This document shows positions 48,293 through 60,017 of a stretch of 64,000 nt of DNA, piece after piece. Each line of letters starts with the position of its first letter. Position 1 is the stretch's first letter. Made by a program: the position numbers and the translations under genes. This stretch comes from Caulobacter sp. (GTDB taxonomy: Bacteria > Pseudomonadota > Alphaproteobacteria > Caulobacterales > Caulobacteraceae): the NCBI GenBank assembly GCA_029866155.1, contig JARWZW010000007.1:61067-125066 (forward strand), written 5' to 3'. Below the pieces are notes generated by a model. It made no database searches, was not told the origin of the DNA, and saw only the letters and a program-made list of their open reading frames with translations.

Positions 48293-48781
48293 ATGTTTCC
48301 GCTTGAAATACAGACCCTCGCTCGACTGCTTCTGGAAGAATGCCGGGACCGCTCGATAAGGATCGTCACCGCCGAAAGCTGCACTGGCGGACTGGTTTCT
48401 GGCGCGCTGTCCACCATCCCCGGAGCCTCCGATGTGCTGGAGCGCGGGTTCGTAACCTATAGCAACCGCGCAAAGCAGGAGGTTTTGTCCGTGCCCGGCG
48501 ATCTCCTTGCGGACCATGGCGCCGTTTCAGAGCCTGTCGTTCGGGCCATGGCCGAAGGGGCGCTGGAAGCTTCAAACGCCCACCTGGCCGTCGCCATCAC
48601 TGGCGTGGCAGGGCCGGGCGGCGGTACGCCCATGAAGCCCGTCGGAACAGTCCATTTCGCCACCGCCCGAACCAACAAGGGGATCCGGCATGCAATGGAG
48701 CGCTTTGACGGTCCAGACCGCATCGATGTTCAACTGGCCAGCATCATCATGGCCCTGACCATGCTCAGGGAAGCGGTCTGA
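48293..48781 (+). CDS. CinA family protein (amidohydrolase domain only)
   Basis: RIVTAESCTGGLVSGALSTIPGASDVLERGFVTYSNRAKQEVLSV...VAITGVAGPGGGTPMKPVGTVHFA. Confidence 0.95.
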   Translation: MFPLEIQTLARLLLEECRDRSIRIVTAESCTGGLVSGALSTIPGASDVLERGFVTYSNRAKQEVLSVPGDLLADHGAVSEPVVRAMAEGALEASNAHLAVAITGVAGPGGGTPMKPVGTVHFATARTNKGIRHAMERFDGPDRIDVQLASIIMALTMLREAV

Positions 48782-48805
48782 CCGGCGGAGGAACTCCCCC
48801 GCCGG
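48782..48805. terminator. Stem-loop between convergent cinA-family gene and eno
   Basis: CCGGCGG-aggaactccc-CCGCCGG between the two stop codons. Confidence 0.5.
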
Positions 48806-48818
48806 CATTCCGGAGCGC

Positions 48819-50129
<1,311 letters not shown>

Positions 50130-50231
50130 TTAGCGGCGGGAAGGCCGGGGAGCAACCACCCGGCGGGCCGAACAGCTTGACTTACCTGCTGCCGAACGGC
50201 CAACCCTTCCTTGTCATTTCAAGAGGAAGTC

Positions 50232-51002
50232 ATGCTGCAGGTCGAAAAGAAGGACGGCGTCGCCGTCGTCACCCTGAACCGTCCCGAGGCGATGAACGCC
50301 CTGTCCAAGGCGATGCGCTCGGCTCTTTACCGGGCCATGGTCGACATCGACGGGGATCCCGACATAAGCGTTGTCGTTCTGACCGGGGCCGGCGAGCGAG
50401 CCTTCACGGCCGGTCTCGACCTGAAAGAGCTGGGGTCGGATCCCAAGGCCATGGCAGCCGCCAATGCCGAAGGCGCTGAGGAGAACCCGGTCAAGGCAGT
50501 GGAGCTCTGCTCAAAGCCGGTGATCGGCGCCATCAATGGCGTGGCCATTACCGGTGGTTTCGAACTGGCCCTGGCCTGCGACGTGCTGATCGCATCGGAG
50601 AATGCTCGCTTCGCCGACACCCACGCCCGGGTCGGCATAATGCCGGGCTGGGGTCTGTCCCAGAAACTGTCGCGGCTTCTGGGCGTCTACCGCGCCAAGG
50701 AACTGTCACTGACAGGAAACTTCCTGGACGCCCGGACCGCGGCTAACTGGGGCCTTGTCAACCGGGTTGTTCCGGCTGCGGAACTGATGCCGACAGCGCT
50801 GAAACTGGCCAGCGATATGGCGACGATCCCGGTCGAGACCCTGAGCTTTTACAAGAAGCTGATCGACGACGGCTTCGCACGGAGCTTCGGCAAGGCCATG
50901 GAGATCGAGAACGAGCGGTCGACCAAGCATAATCGCAAGGTCACGCCGGAGGCCGTGGAAGCGCGGCGTGCGGCGATTCAGGCCCGGGGACGGACCCAGT
51001 AG
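50232..51002 (+). CDS. Enoyl-CoA hydratase/isomerase (crotonase) family
   Basis: VAVVTLNRPEAMNALSKAMRSAL; AFTAGLDLKELG; KPVIGAINGVAITGGFELALACDVLIASENARFADTHARVGIMPGWG. TTG at 50211 possible. Confidence 0.94.
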   Translation: MLQVEKKDGVAVVTLNRPEAMNALSKAMRSALYRAMVDIDGDPDISVVVLTGAGERAFTAGLDLKELGSDPKAMAAANAEGAEENPVKAVELCSKPVIGAINGVAITGGFELALACDVLIASENARFADTHARVGIMPGWGLSQKLSRLLGVYRAKELSLTGNFLDARTAANWGLVNRVVPAAELMPTALKLASDMATIPVETLSFYKKLIDDGFARSFGKAMEIENERSTKHNRKVTPEAVEARRAAIQARGRTQ

Positions 51003-51012
51003 TCCACAGGGC

Positions 51013-51037
51013 GGCGGGACCATTGGTTGGTCCCGCC
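51013..51037 (+). terminator. Stem-loop after crotonase gene
   Basis: GGCGGGACCA-TTGGT-TGGTCCCGCC perfect 10-bp stem. Confidence 0.6.
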
Positions 51038-51049
51038 GTAAACGCAAAA

Positions 51050-51077
51050 CGCCGCCGGCTCCCAGGAGCGGGCGGCG
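51050..51077 (-). terminator. Terminator of rpmF
   Basis: CGCCGCCGGCTCC / GGAGCGGGCGGCG, one mismatch, followed on the minus strand by TTTTGCGTTT. Confidence 0.75.
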
Positions 51078-51102
51078 CAGCGACCTCAAGGAGGTTGAAA
51101 GA

Positions 51103-51285
51103 CTAGTCTTCCTTCGGCGTCATGATCTGACGCCCGTTGTACATGCCTGTCTTCAGATCGACATGGTGCGGACGCCGCATTTCGCCGGTGTCCTTGTCTT
51201 CGACGAAGGAGTTGGCGCCAAGCGCATGGTGCGAACGGCGCATGTTCCGCCGGGAAGGCGAGGTTTTGCGTTTAGGAACGGCCAT
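51103..51285 (-). CDS. rpmF: 50S ribosomal protein L32
   Basis: [55 protein letters not shown]. Confidence 0.99.
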   Translation of the reverse strand: MAVPKRKTSPSRRNMRRSHHALGANSFVEDKDTGEMRRPHHVDLKTGMYNGRQIMTPKED

Positions 51286-51393
51286 CGGGTAATCTCTGCT
51301 CGCTGAGCCTGAAACGGGGGCGGCGACCGTCGGGCCGCCGCGTGAGCCGGGGTGTATGCCTCAACATGAAACCGGTTTCAAGTCAGATGCCGG

Positions 51394-51933
51394 TCAAGCC
51401 GTCCTGAAGGTCCTGCCCAACGTTTCCCGCGAGACCTGATCACCTTCCAGGAACTGGACCATTGGCCACTGCCGACCTTCGATCCGTCGATAGCCGACCC
51501 GTAGCCGCTCCCCCTGTCCCAGCGCTCCGATCTCAAGATCCTCCTCAGGAAAAACAACGATGTTGCGATCCCCGGCGTAGACCACGACACACCCTGAGCG
51601 GGTCCAGATCGCCTTCGACCACTGCTTGATCTGACTGTAATACGGGGCCTGTCGCCAGGCGTTGGGGTGGCCCGGATCGACATCGATACAGAGTTGTCCG
51701 AGATGGTTCTCATCGCGAATCAGGAAACGTGCATGCTCCGGTTTCCAAGCCGCATCCAGGGCGTCTTGCGCGAGCCAGCCACAGGTGAAGACACGGCAGG
51801 GCTGCGGTCGATCCTGGTAGACGCCGCAGCCCTGGCCCTTGCGGACATGCTGGCACCATTGGCCGGCTGGCTTGGCCAGCGGCTCGATCTGGAGGACCTT
51901 GCAACAGAGACTGCAGGTTCCACAGGACTTCAC
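51394..51933 (-). CDS. YkgJ-like cysteine-cluster protein
   Basis: CGTCSLCCKVLQIEPLAKPAGQWCQHVRKGQGCGVYQDRPQPCRVFTCGWL. Confidence 0.9.
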   Translation of the reverse strand: MKSCGTCSLCCKVLQIEPLAKPAGQWCQHVRKGQGCGVYQDRPQPCRVFTCGWLAQDALDAAWKPEHARFLIRDENHLGQLCIDVDPGHPNAWRQAPYYSQIKQWSKAIWTRSGCVVVYAGDRNIVVFPEEDLEIGALGQGERLRVGYRRIEGRQWPMVQFLEGDQVSRETLGRTFRTA

Positions 51934-51938
51934 GAGGA

Positions 51939-53594
<1,656 letters not shown>

Positions 53595-53657
53595 TCAGCT
53601 ATAGCGAAGATTCGCGGCCTTGTGTGGTCACAAGGCTCATGAACCTGTCGATAAAGC

Positions 53658-54077
53658 CTATTTCTTTTCCGGAGCCAGCTCAGGTGCGGTGCTGGACAGC
53701 AGGCCTGAGGACGGGGCCAGCCCGCCCTGCGGCAGGGTGACGTCCGGGGCTGGAGCCTGCAGCGGCGCGGGCGATGAAGGAGCCGTCGGCGCCTGTTGCA
53801 GGGTCTTTGCAGGGTCAATCTTCAGCCCCTTGCCGATGCTGTCGTCGCCACGGTCGGCGGCTGCCAGCAGGGTCAGGGTGATACTGATCACCAGAAAGAT
53901 CGAGAACAGGATCCATGTGGTCCGTGTCAGGAGATCCCCGGTGCCACGGGCACTCATGAAGTTGGACGAACCACCGCCCATGCCAAGGGCGCCGCCTTCG
54001 GACTTCTGGATCAGAACCACGCCAATGAGCGCAGTGCAGACAAAGATGTTGATGCACAGCAGGATGATAGTCAGCAT
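53658..54077 (-). CDS. secG: Preprotein translocase subunit SecG
   Basis: MLTIILLCINIFVCTALIGVVLIQKSEGGALGMGGGSSNFMSARGTGDLLTRTTWILFSIFLVISITLTLLA. Confidence 0.96.
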   Translation of the reverse strand: MLTIILLCINIFVCTALIGVVLIQKSEGGALGMGGGSSNFMSARGTGDLLTRTTWILFSIFLVISITLTLLAAADRGDDSIGKGLKIDPAKTLQQAPTAPSSPAPLQAPAPDVTLPQGGLAPSSGLLSSTAPELAPEKK

Positions 54078-54256
54078 GAATGACGACACGTCTCTGGAAT
54101 TGGGGCGGAGCCATAGCACCGCGCGAAAACAAGCGGCCCCTCTAGCACCACAGAACCGGCCGCGCCATACCTGCGGTCCCACAGGAGCCGGCCCGGCCTG
54201 CGGTGATCAGGCCCAACGGACGAGAGTTGGGGACTAAGAACTGGAATTCAACAGCC

Positions 54257-54772
54257 GTGATCCTCGAAACCGAACGTCTCGTCCTGGCCCCGGTCTCCTT
54301 GGCTGACAGCCCCGATGTCTATCCGATCCTCGGTGATCCGGAAGTCATGGCACATTGGGACATTGCTGAAATCGAGGATCCGGACCTGGTCGACCAGATG
54401 CTGACCGCCCAGGCCCGGGCGGTGTCGGACGAGACAGGATACTTCTGGTCCATTCGGAGGGTTAGCGACAGTGAGCTCCTCGGCCTTTGCGACCTCTCGG
54501 ATATAGACCGGCGTCACCACCGGGCCGAGGTCGGGTTCATTCTGGGCAAACGGAACTGGAGGCAGGGCTACGCCCATGAGGCCATGCAGGCGGTTGTGAA
54601 TTTCGCGAGCAACCAGGGAATCCAGCGGCTTTGGGCCAGGACACATATCGGCAATGAAAGCTCGGAGAAATTGCTGGTGAAGCTCGGGTTCGAACTGGAG
54701 GGCTATCTTAGAGGCCATGTGGACAGGGACGGAGAGCGACGAGACTGCCGGCTTTGGGGGTTGCTTCTCTAA
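54257..54772 (+). CDS. GNAT family N-acetyltransferase (RimJ-like)
   Basis: VILETERLVLAPVSLADSPDVYPILGDPEVMAHW...LGKRNWRQGYAHEAMQAVVNFASNQGIQRLWARTHIGNESSEKLLVKLGFELEGYLRG. GTG start inferred. Confidence 0.9.
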   Translation: MILETERLVLAPVSLADSPDVYPILGDPEVMAHWDIAEIEDPDLVDQMLTAQARAVSDETGYFWSIRRVSDSELLGLCDLSDIDRRHHRAEVGFILGKRNWRQGYAHEAMQAVVNFASNQGIQRLWARTHIGNESSEKLLVKLGFELEGYLRGHVDRDGERRDCRLWGLLL

Positions 54773-54884
54773 ACATACAGATCGTCTGACGGCTGCGGCT
54801 ATCACGGGACCAAGCCTTTGCTATGGTGCCAGGGTTGGCGAATCTGGACGGGGCGTCCGGATCTGGCTGGACAGAGGGTGGCAA

Positions 54885-56210
54885 GTGTCGGTTCAGGCCC
54901 GGATATTGATCGTGGCGCGCGATGACGCGTTGGCTGGTCCCTTGGCCGAAGGACTGGACAGGCTTGGCTGGCGAACCATTACCGCCCGCGGCCCCTATGC
55001 CGCTCTCGCTGCGCTGGGCGACCTGCAGATCGAGGCGGCGATCGTCGATGTCGCCGGCGGGGGCGCTGACGCCCTGACCCTGGCCAGACGGTTGAAGGCG
55101 GCCTGCGCTCCGCGCCGCCTACCGGTCATAGCCATTGGCGATCCTGACCCGCAGCTCGACAGTTTTTCCTTCGATCTGACGCTTGCCCCGCCGCTGCATC
55201 CCGCCCAGGCCGTTCTGAGGCTTGAGTCTCTGGTGCGCATGGCCATAGCCGAGGAGGAATTCGAACTTCGACGGGAAACCTTCGCCGACAGGGATCGCCG
55301 TCTTGACCTGCCTGAAGCGGCGCCGGGTCCCTATCGCGTTCTGGCGGTCGGAGAACCGACACCCCAGTTCCTGGCCCTGAGCAACGCCTTGTCACGAAGC
55401 GGAGCCGAAGTCGTCGGGGCCTTCACCGCCTTCACCGCTTTCGACTACCTCCATGAGCGAGCGTTCGACTCCGTTGTCCTCTGGGCCGGGGATAACCAGG
55501 CTGAAGCCCTCTCGATCGCTTCCGGCATGCGTCGGAATACAAGGCTCTATCATATTCCCGCCCTGCTCTATCTCGGGGCCGACAGCTACATCACCATGGC
55601 GGAGGCCTTTCATCGGGGGGTTTCCGATGTCGCCTCCCCCGACACTCCGGAAAGTGAGACCGCCAAACGGGTCATCGAACTGGCCCGCAGCTTTCGTCGC
55701 CAGACGGCCATCAGACGCGCCCTCGAGAAGGCGCGATCATCCGGCCTGATGGACGCCGCCACCGGTCTGTTCACCCGGGATCTGTTCGCCGCCCATCTGG
55801 TCAAGCTGGCCCAGGCAGCCCGGGTGCGCAATCGGCCCATGTCGGTTTGCGTCCTGCGGCTCTCAGAACGCCCCGAGGTCACGGCCGCTCGCGCGGGAGG
55901 TTGGCTGGATAGGGCGATCCCGCAGATCGGTTCGATGATTGGCCGGCTGGTCAGGGCAGAGGACACGGCCGCCCGGCTCGGACCGGAAGTGTTTGCGCTT
56001 GCACTGCCTGGAACCGTCCTGTCAGCCGGCCAGGCCGCTGCGGAACGGATTGCGGCCGTCATCGCCTGTACGGCGTTCGAGGCCGGCGAGAACAAGCGCC
56101 CCTTTGTGGTCGAGTTCGATATCGGCGTTACCCAGATCGAGCAAGGCGAAAACGCGGCCTCCGCCCTGGAGCGGGCGGCGGGACGAGCGATTCAAAAGAA
56201 GGCGGGTTGA
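54885..56210 (+). CDS. popA: PopA-like REC-REC-degenerate GGDEF protein (putative c-di-GMP effector)
   Basis: Two receiver-like domains plus a GGDEF-like domain (SGLMDAATGLFTRDLFAAHL). A-site reads GPEVF instead of GG(D/E)EF; I-site RAED intact (RAED-TAARL-GPEVF). Confidence 0.75.
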   Translation: MSVQARILIVARDDALAGPLAEGLDRLGWRTITARGPYAALAALGDLQIEAAIVDVAGGGADALTLARRLKAACAPRRLPVIAIGDPDPQLDSFSFDLTLAPPLHPAQAVLRLESLVRMAIAEEEFELRRETFADRDRRLDLPEAAPGPYRVLAVGEPTPQFLALSNALSRSGAEVVGAFTAFTAFDYLHERAFDSVVLWAGDNQAEALSIASGMRRNTRLYHIPALLYLGADSYITMAEAFHRGVSDVASPDTPESETAKRVIELARSFRRQTAIRRALEKARSSGLMDAATGLFTRDLFAAHLVKLAQAARVRNRPMSVCVLRLSERPEVTAARAGGWLDRAIPQIGSMIGRLVRAEDTAARLGPEVFALALPGTVLSAGQAAAERIAAVIACTAFEAGENKRPFVVEFDIGVTQIEQGENAASALERAAGRAIQKKAG

Positions 56211-56214
56211 TCGA

Positions 56215-56859
56215 ATGGCCCAGATATTGAGAATTGACTTCGTCGCCGATGTGGTCTGCCCATGGTGCTATATCGGCTGGCGCAGGTTGAAAAAGGCCCT
56301 AGCCATGCGGCCGGATGTGACGCCCCAGATCGTCTGGCGCCCCTTCCAGCTGGATCCTGCCCTGCCCGAAGAAGGCGTGGATCGCCACGCCTATATGTCC
56401 GCGAAATTTCCCGACCCAGGTCGACGGTCCGCGGCCCTAGACCATCTCAAAGCGCAGGCCGCGGAGGATGACCTAACCCTTCACCTTACTGAGATTCCAA
56501 TTTCGCCCAACACCAACGCCGCCCACCGTCTTATCCGCTGGGCGCAGCTGGAGGCACGGCAGGAGGTTGTGCTTGAGGCCGTGATGGCCGCCTATTTCAC
56601 CAGATTGGCGGATATCGGTGATCCTGTGGTCCTGGCCCAGATCGCCGAAGACGCAGGAATGGACAGGATGGCCGTGCTTCAGCGTCTTGCTGAGCACGTT
56701 GATCAGGACTCAGTCACTCGTGAGCATGTGATTGCGGTCAAGGCTGGGGTGACCGGCGTTCCCTTCACGGTCTTTGATGGACGGGTCGGAGTCGCCGGGG
56801 CCGAATCTCCTGAAGAGCTCGTCCGGGCGATTGATCAGGCCCTGGAGACCCGTTCTTGA
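56215..56859 (+). CDS. DsbA family oxidoreductase (FrnE-like)
   Basis: LRIDFVADVVCPWCYIGWRRLKKAL (CPWC); C-terminal GVTGVPFTVFDGRVGVAGAESPEELVRAI. Confidence 0.94.
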   Translation: MAQILRIDFVADVVCPWCYIGWRRLKKALAMRPDVTPQIVWRPFQLDPALPEEGVDRHAYMSAKFPDPGRRSAALDHLKAQAAEDDLTLHLTEIPISPNTNAAHRLIRWAQLEARQEVVLEAVMAAYFTRLADIGDPVVLAQIAEDAGMDRMAVLQRLAEHVDQDSVTREHVIAVKAGVTGVPFTVFDGRVGVAGAESPEELVRAIDQALETRS

Positions 56860-56878
56860 ACCTGGCGGACGTTCGACA

Positions 56879-57151
56879 ATGGGCGCCCATGGCGGGAATC
56901 GGCCTGGCGCTCCGATGGCCAAGTCGTCTCCCGCCGCAATGGTTTTCATTCTTGCCCTCATGGTCGGCCGCTCCATGCTCAGGACTGCCGGAGAAAGTCA
57001 GGCCGTTTCCTGGAAACTGGACAGCGTCCTGCTCACCGATCTCTTCCTGGGATTCGCCTTGGGGCTGGTTTGCGCGCAGCGGCTGGAAATGTGGCTGAGG
57101 ATCCGACGGCTTGTAGCCCAGACTCGAAATGGGACGGCGATCGTCTCCTGA
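56879..57151 (+). CDS. Hypothetical small membrane protein
   Basis: MGAHGGNRPGAPMAKSSPAAMVFILALMVGRSMLRTAGESQAVSWKLDSVLLTDLFLGFALGLVCAQRLEMWLRIRRLV; two hydrophobic segments. Start uncertain. Confidence 0.55.
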   Translation: MGAHGGNRPGAPMAKSSPAAMVFILALMVGRSMLRTAGESQAVSWKLDSVLLTDLFLGFALGLVCAQRLEMWLRIRRLVAQTRNGTAIVS

Positions 57152-57154
57152 CCA

Positions 57155-57904
57155 TCAAGCTGCGGAAATGATTCCGAGGAAATCGACCGCCTTCAGGGAT
57201 GCGCCACCCACAAGGGCCCCACCGACTTCGCAAGCCCCCAGGATTTCACTGGCGTTGGAAGGTTTAACGGAACCTCCGTAAAGGATGGGCGGGACTCGCC
57301 CGGCTTCCCCGAACATCTGTGTCAGGGTTTCGCGAATCGCCCGGTGCATCTCTTCGATCTGCTCGATCGTGGGCGTCAAACCGGTGCCGATCGCCCAGAC
57401 GGGCTCATAGGCTACTGCAAAGATCCGACCTGCGAGGACGGCAGGCAAAGATCCCCGGACCTGGCTGGTCACCACAGACAACGCCGTACCGGCTTCGCGT
57501 TCGGTCAGGCTTTCGCCAACGCAGACGATCGGTTCAAGTCCAGCCATCAAGGCCGCTTCAACCTTGCTGGCCACCACGGAATTGGATTCGCCGTACCCCG
57601 CCCGACGCTCGGAATGGCCAAGGATCACCAGATTGGCGCCGCAGTCGCGCAGCATCTCTGCCGAAACATCGCCGGTAAAGGCGCCGGTGGTCTCCGCCCG
57701 GCAATCCTGCCCTCCCACTTCAAGCGCGGAGCCCGTCGCCGAGCACGCCAGTCGCTCCAGCAATGTGGCGGGTGGACATATGGCGACCCGACAGCCTGGC
57801 GAGCGATCCTCGAGGGCTCCGATCAGCGCTCGGACCTCACCGAGGCTGGCTGCCAGACCGTTCATTTTCCAGTTTCCGGCGATCAGCGGACGAGGGGTAG
57901 ACAT
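57155..57904 (-). CDS. tpiA: Triosephosphate isomerase
   Basis: PLIAGNWKMNGLAASL; NLVILGHSERRAGYGESN; VAYEPVWAIGTG; ILYGGSVKPSNASEIL. Confidence 0.99.
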   Translation of the reverse strand: MSTPRPLIAGNWKMNGLAASLGEVRALIGALEDRSPGCRVAICPPATLLERLACSATGSALEVGGQDCRAETTGAFTGDVSAEMLRDCGANLVILGHSERRAGYGESNSVVASKVEAALMAGLEPIVCVGESLTEREAGTALSVVTSQVRGSLPAVLAGRIFAVAYEPVWAIGTGLTPTIEQIEEMHRAIRETLTQMFGEAGRVPPILYGGSVKPSNASEILGACEVGGALVGGASLKAVDFLGIISAA

Positions 57905-58064
57905 GCGATCAGCTTCCTAATTCCAGCGCAAAGGGGTTAGCGCCGCAGCCAGCCAATGTCACCCGGCAATCGGCCACCCTTGCTAGCCCTGTCATCGCTC
58001 TACTATACCCGGCTCCAAGTTCGACGATCGCCCGCAACCGACTGGTCAAAGGTCCGACACCTTC

Positions 58065-60017
58065 ATGCTCGCCGCCCTTCAGAAGTTCGCAAAATCATGG
58101 TTCGCTGCGGCGATCCTTGGCCTGCTGATAATTTGTCTCGCCTTTCTTGGCCTTGGCACAGACCCCTTCAAGATCCAGACTGGCAGCTGGGTCGTGAAGG
58201 CTGGGGCCCGAGAGGTTCAACCCCAGGAATTCAGCCTGTTCTTCGATCAGGCCAAGAAGCGCCTGGAACAGCAGTACCAGCAGCAAATTCCCACTGAAGC
58301 TGCTGTTCAACAGGGCTTCGACCGTCAGGTTCTGGACGAACTGGTTCTGAATGAGAGTCTGTCGGAAATGCTCACCCGCCTCGGCTTGGCGGCGCCAAAG
58401 GCGCTCATCGACCAGGAATTGATGAAAATTCCGGCATTCTTCGACCAGATCACGGGCCGTTTCGACGAGGCGACCTTCAACCGCCTCCTGTCGGAGAACA
58501 AGCTGACCCCCGCCATATTCAAGAAGAGCATCGGGGACGACATCCTTCGCAATCAGTTCAGCACCGCTCTTACGGCAGGCCTGAAGACTCCCCGGATCTA
58601 CTCGGCTCTGCAAGGCGCTTATGGACTGGAAGAACGCGATCTCGGCTATTTCATCGTCACCACCGCCAGCGTCGGCGCGGTTTCCAAACCGACTGAAGCC
58701 GAGATGCAGGCCTTTCTGAAGCAGAACGCCGCCCGGCTGATGCGTCCCGAGTATCGCACGCTTCAAATCGTCAGATTTTCGTCCGACGATTTCAGGGGCC
58801 AGGTGAAAGCCGATGAGGCCGAAGTGCTCAAGCGCTTCAATTTCCGCAAGGACAGCCTATCGCGGCCCGAAACCCGGACGATCGTCCAGATCACCGCCAA
58901 GAATGCAACCGCAGCGGCCGACGCGGTCGCCCGGCTCAACCGTGGCGAAGACCCCGCAGCCGTCGCCAAGGCTCTCGGTGTCGAGCCTGTCATCTATGAT
59001 AACAAGCCGCGCAGCGCGCTTTTCGACAAGGTCTTGGGCGACGCCGCTTTTGCCCTTCCGGCAGGTGGAGTGAGCGCCCCGCTCAAGGGCGACCTGGGCC
59101 TCGCCGTGCTGAAGGTTACCCAGATCACTCCGGGCAAGGCGGCCAGTCTTGAAGACAGCCGCGCCGAGATCGAGGCGGAGGTCGTCAAGGACGCGGCTGC
59201 CAACAAGGCCTATGCCCAGTCACAGGTCTACGACGAAACACATAGATCAGGTGCAGGACTTGTTGAATCCGCAGCCAAGGCCGGAGTTGCCGTAACCACC
59301 GTCGGTCCAGTGACTGCCGAGGGCGTGGGCCGTGACGGAAAGCCGGCCGGCGGCCTGTCTCCAGACGTCCTGAAGGCAGCCTTCGCCCTGCCCGCAGGCG
59401 GCGAGAGCGATCTGGTGGAGATTTCCGCCGGGGACCAGTACGCTGTTCGGGTCGAGAAGATCGTTCCCGCCGCTCCCCCGGCCCTGGCCGAGGTTCGAGG
59501 CGATCTTGGCAAGTTGATGACCGCCCAGAAGCAGGCGAAAATGGTCCAGGATCGGGCGGAAGCCCTGGCCAGCCGAATTCGCAAGGGGGAAGCGGTTTCC
59601 GTCGTTGCGGCCTCGGCAGGCTTCAAGCCGGTGAAGCTGGACAAAATGACCCGGGCTGGGGCCCAGGCTCATGAGGCGTTAGGCCGCGAAGTACTTCAGG
59701 CGGCTTATGAGGGCAGCAAGGGACAGGTCTTCACCGCCGGCGTCCCCAGGCAAGGTCTGCTGGTCGGCCGGATCGAAGCAATCCGCCCGGGACAGGCCAA
59801 CCAGGTGGCTCAACTCGCCGAATCCCAGAGGCAGGGCTTCACGCAGGAAGTCTTCCAGGACATCGGCAATGCGACCCGAAGCTACGCCAAAACCAAGGTG
59901 AAGGCTAAGTCTGATAGGGAACGTGCGCTCCGCGCACTGGGTCTGGATCCGACAGCCTACGCTGAGTCCGAAGATAGCAAGGCGGCGGATCCGAGCAAGG
60001 GCAGTAAGGCTCCGTGA
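58065..60017 (+). CDS. SurA N-terminal domain/peptidylprolyl isomerase (PpiD-like)
   Basis: N-terminal TM anchor MLAALQKFAKSWFAAAILGLLIICLAFLGLGTDPF, SurA_N-like region, PpiC-like segments; followed by trpE with 4-nt overlap. Confidence 0.92.
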   Translation: MLAALQKFAKSWFAAAILGLLIICLAFLGLGTDPFKIQTGSWVVKAGAREVQPQEFSLFFDQAKKRLEQQYQQQIPTEAAVQQGFDRQVLDELVLNESLSEMLTRLGLAAPKALIDQELMKIPAFFDQITGRFDEATFNRLLSENKLTPAIFKKSIGDDILRNQFSTALTAGLKTPRIYSALQGAYGLEERDLGYFIVTTASVGAVSKPTEAEMQAFLKQNAARLMRPEYRTLQIVRFSSDDFRGQVKADEAEVLKRFNFRKDSLSRPETRTIVQITAKNATAAADAVARLNRGEDPAAVAKALGVEPVIYDNKPRSALFDKVLGDAAFALPAGGVSAPLKGDLGLAVLKVTQITPGKAASLEDSRAEIEAEVVKDAAANKAYAQSQVYDETHRSGAGLVESAAKAGVAVTTVGPVTAEGVGRDGKPAGGLSPDVLKAAFALPAGGESDLVEISAGDQYAVRVEKIVPAAPPALAEVRGDLGKLMTAQKQAKMVQDRAEALASRIRKGEAVSVVAASAGFKPVKLDKMTRAGAQAHEALGREVLQAAYEGSKGQVFTAGVPRQGLLVGRIEAIRPGQANQVAQLAESQRQGFTQEVFQDIGNATRSYAKTKVKAKSDRERALRALGLDPTAYAESEDSKAADPSKGSKAP

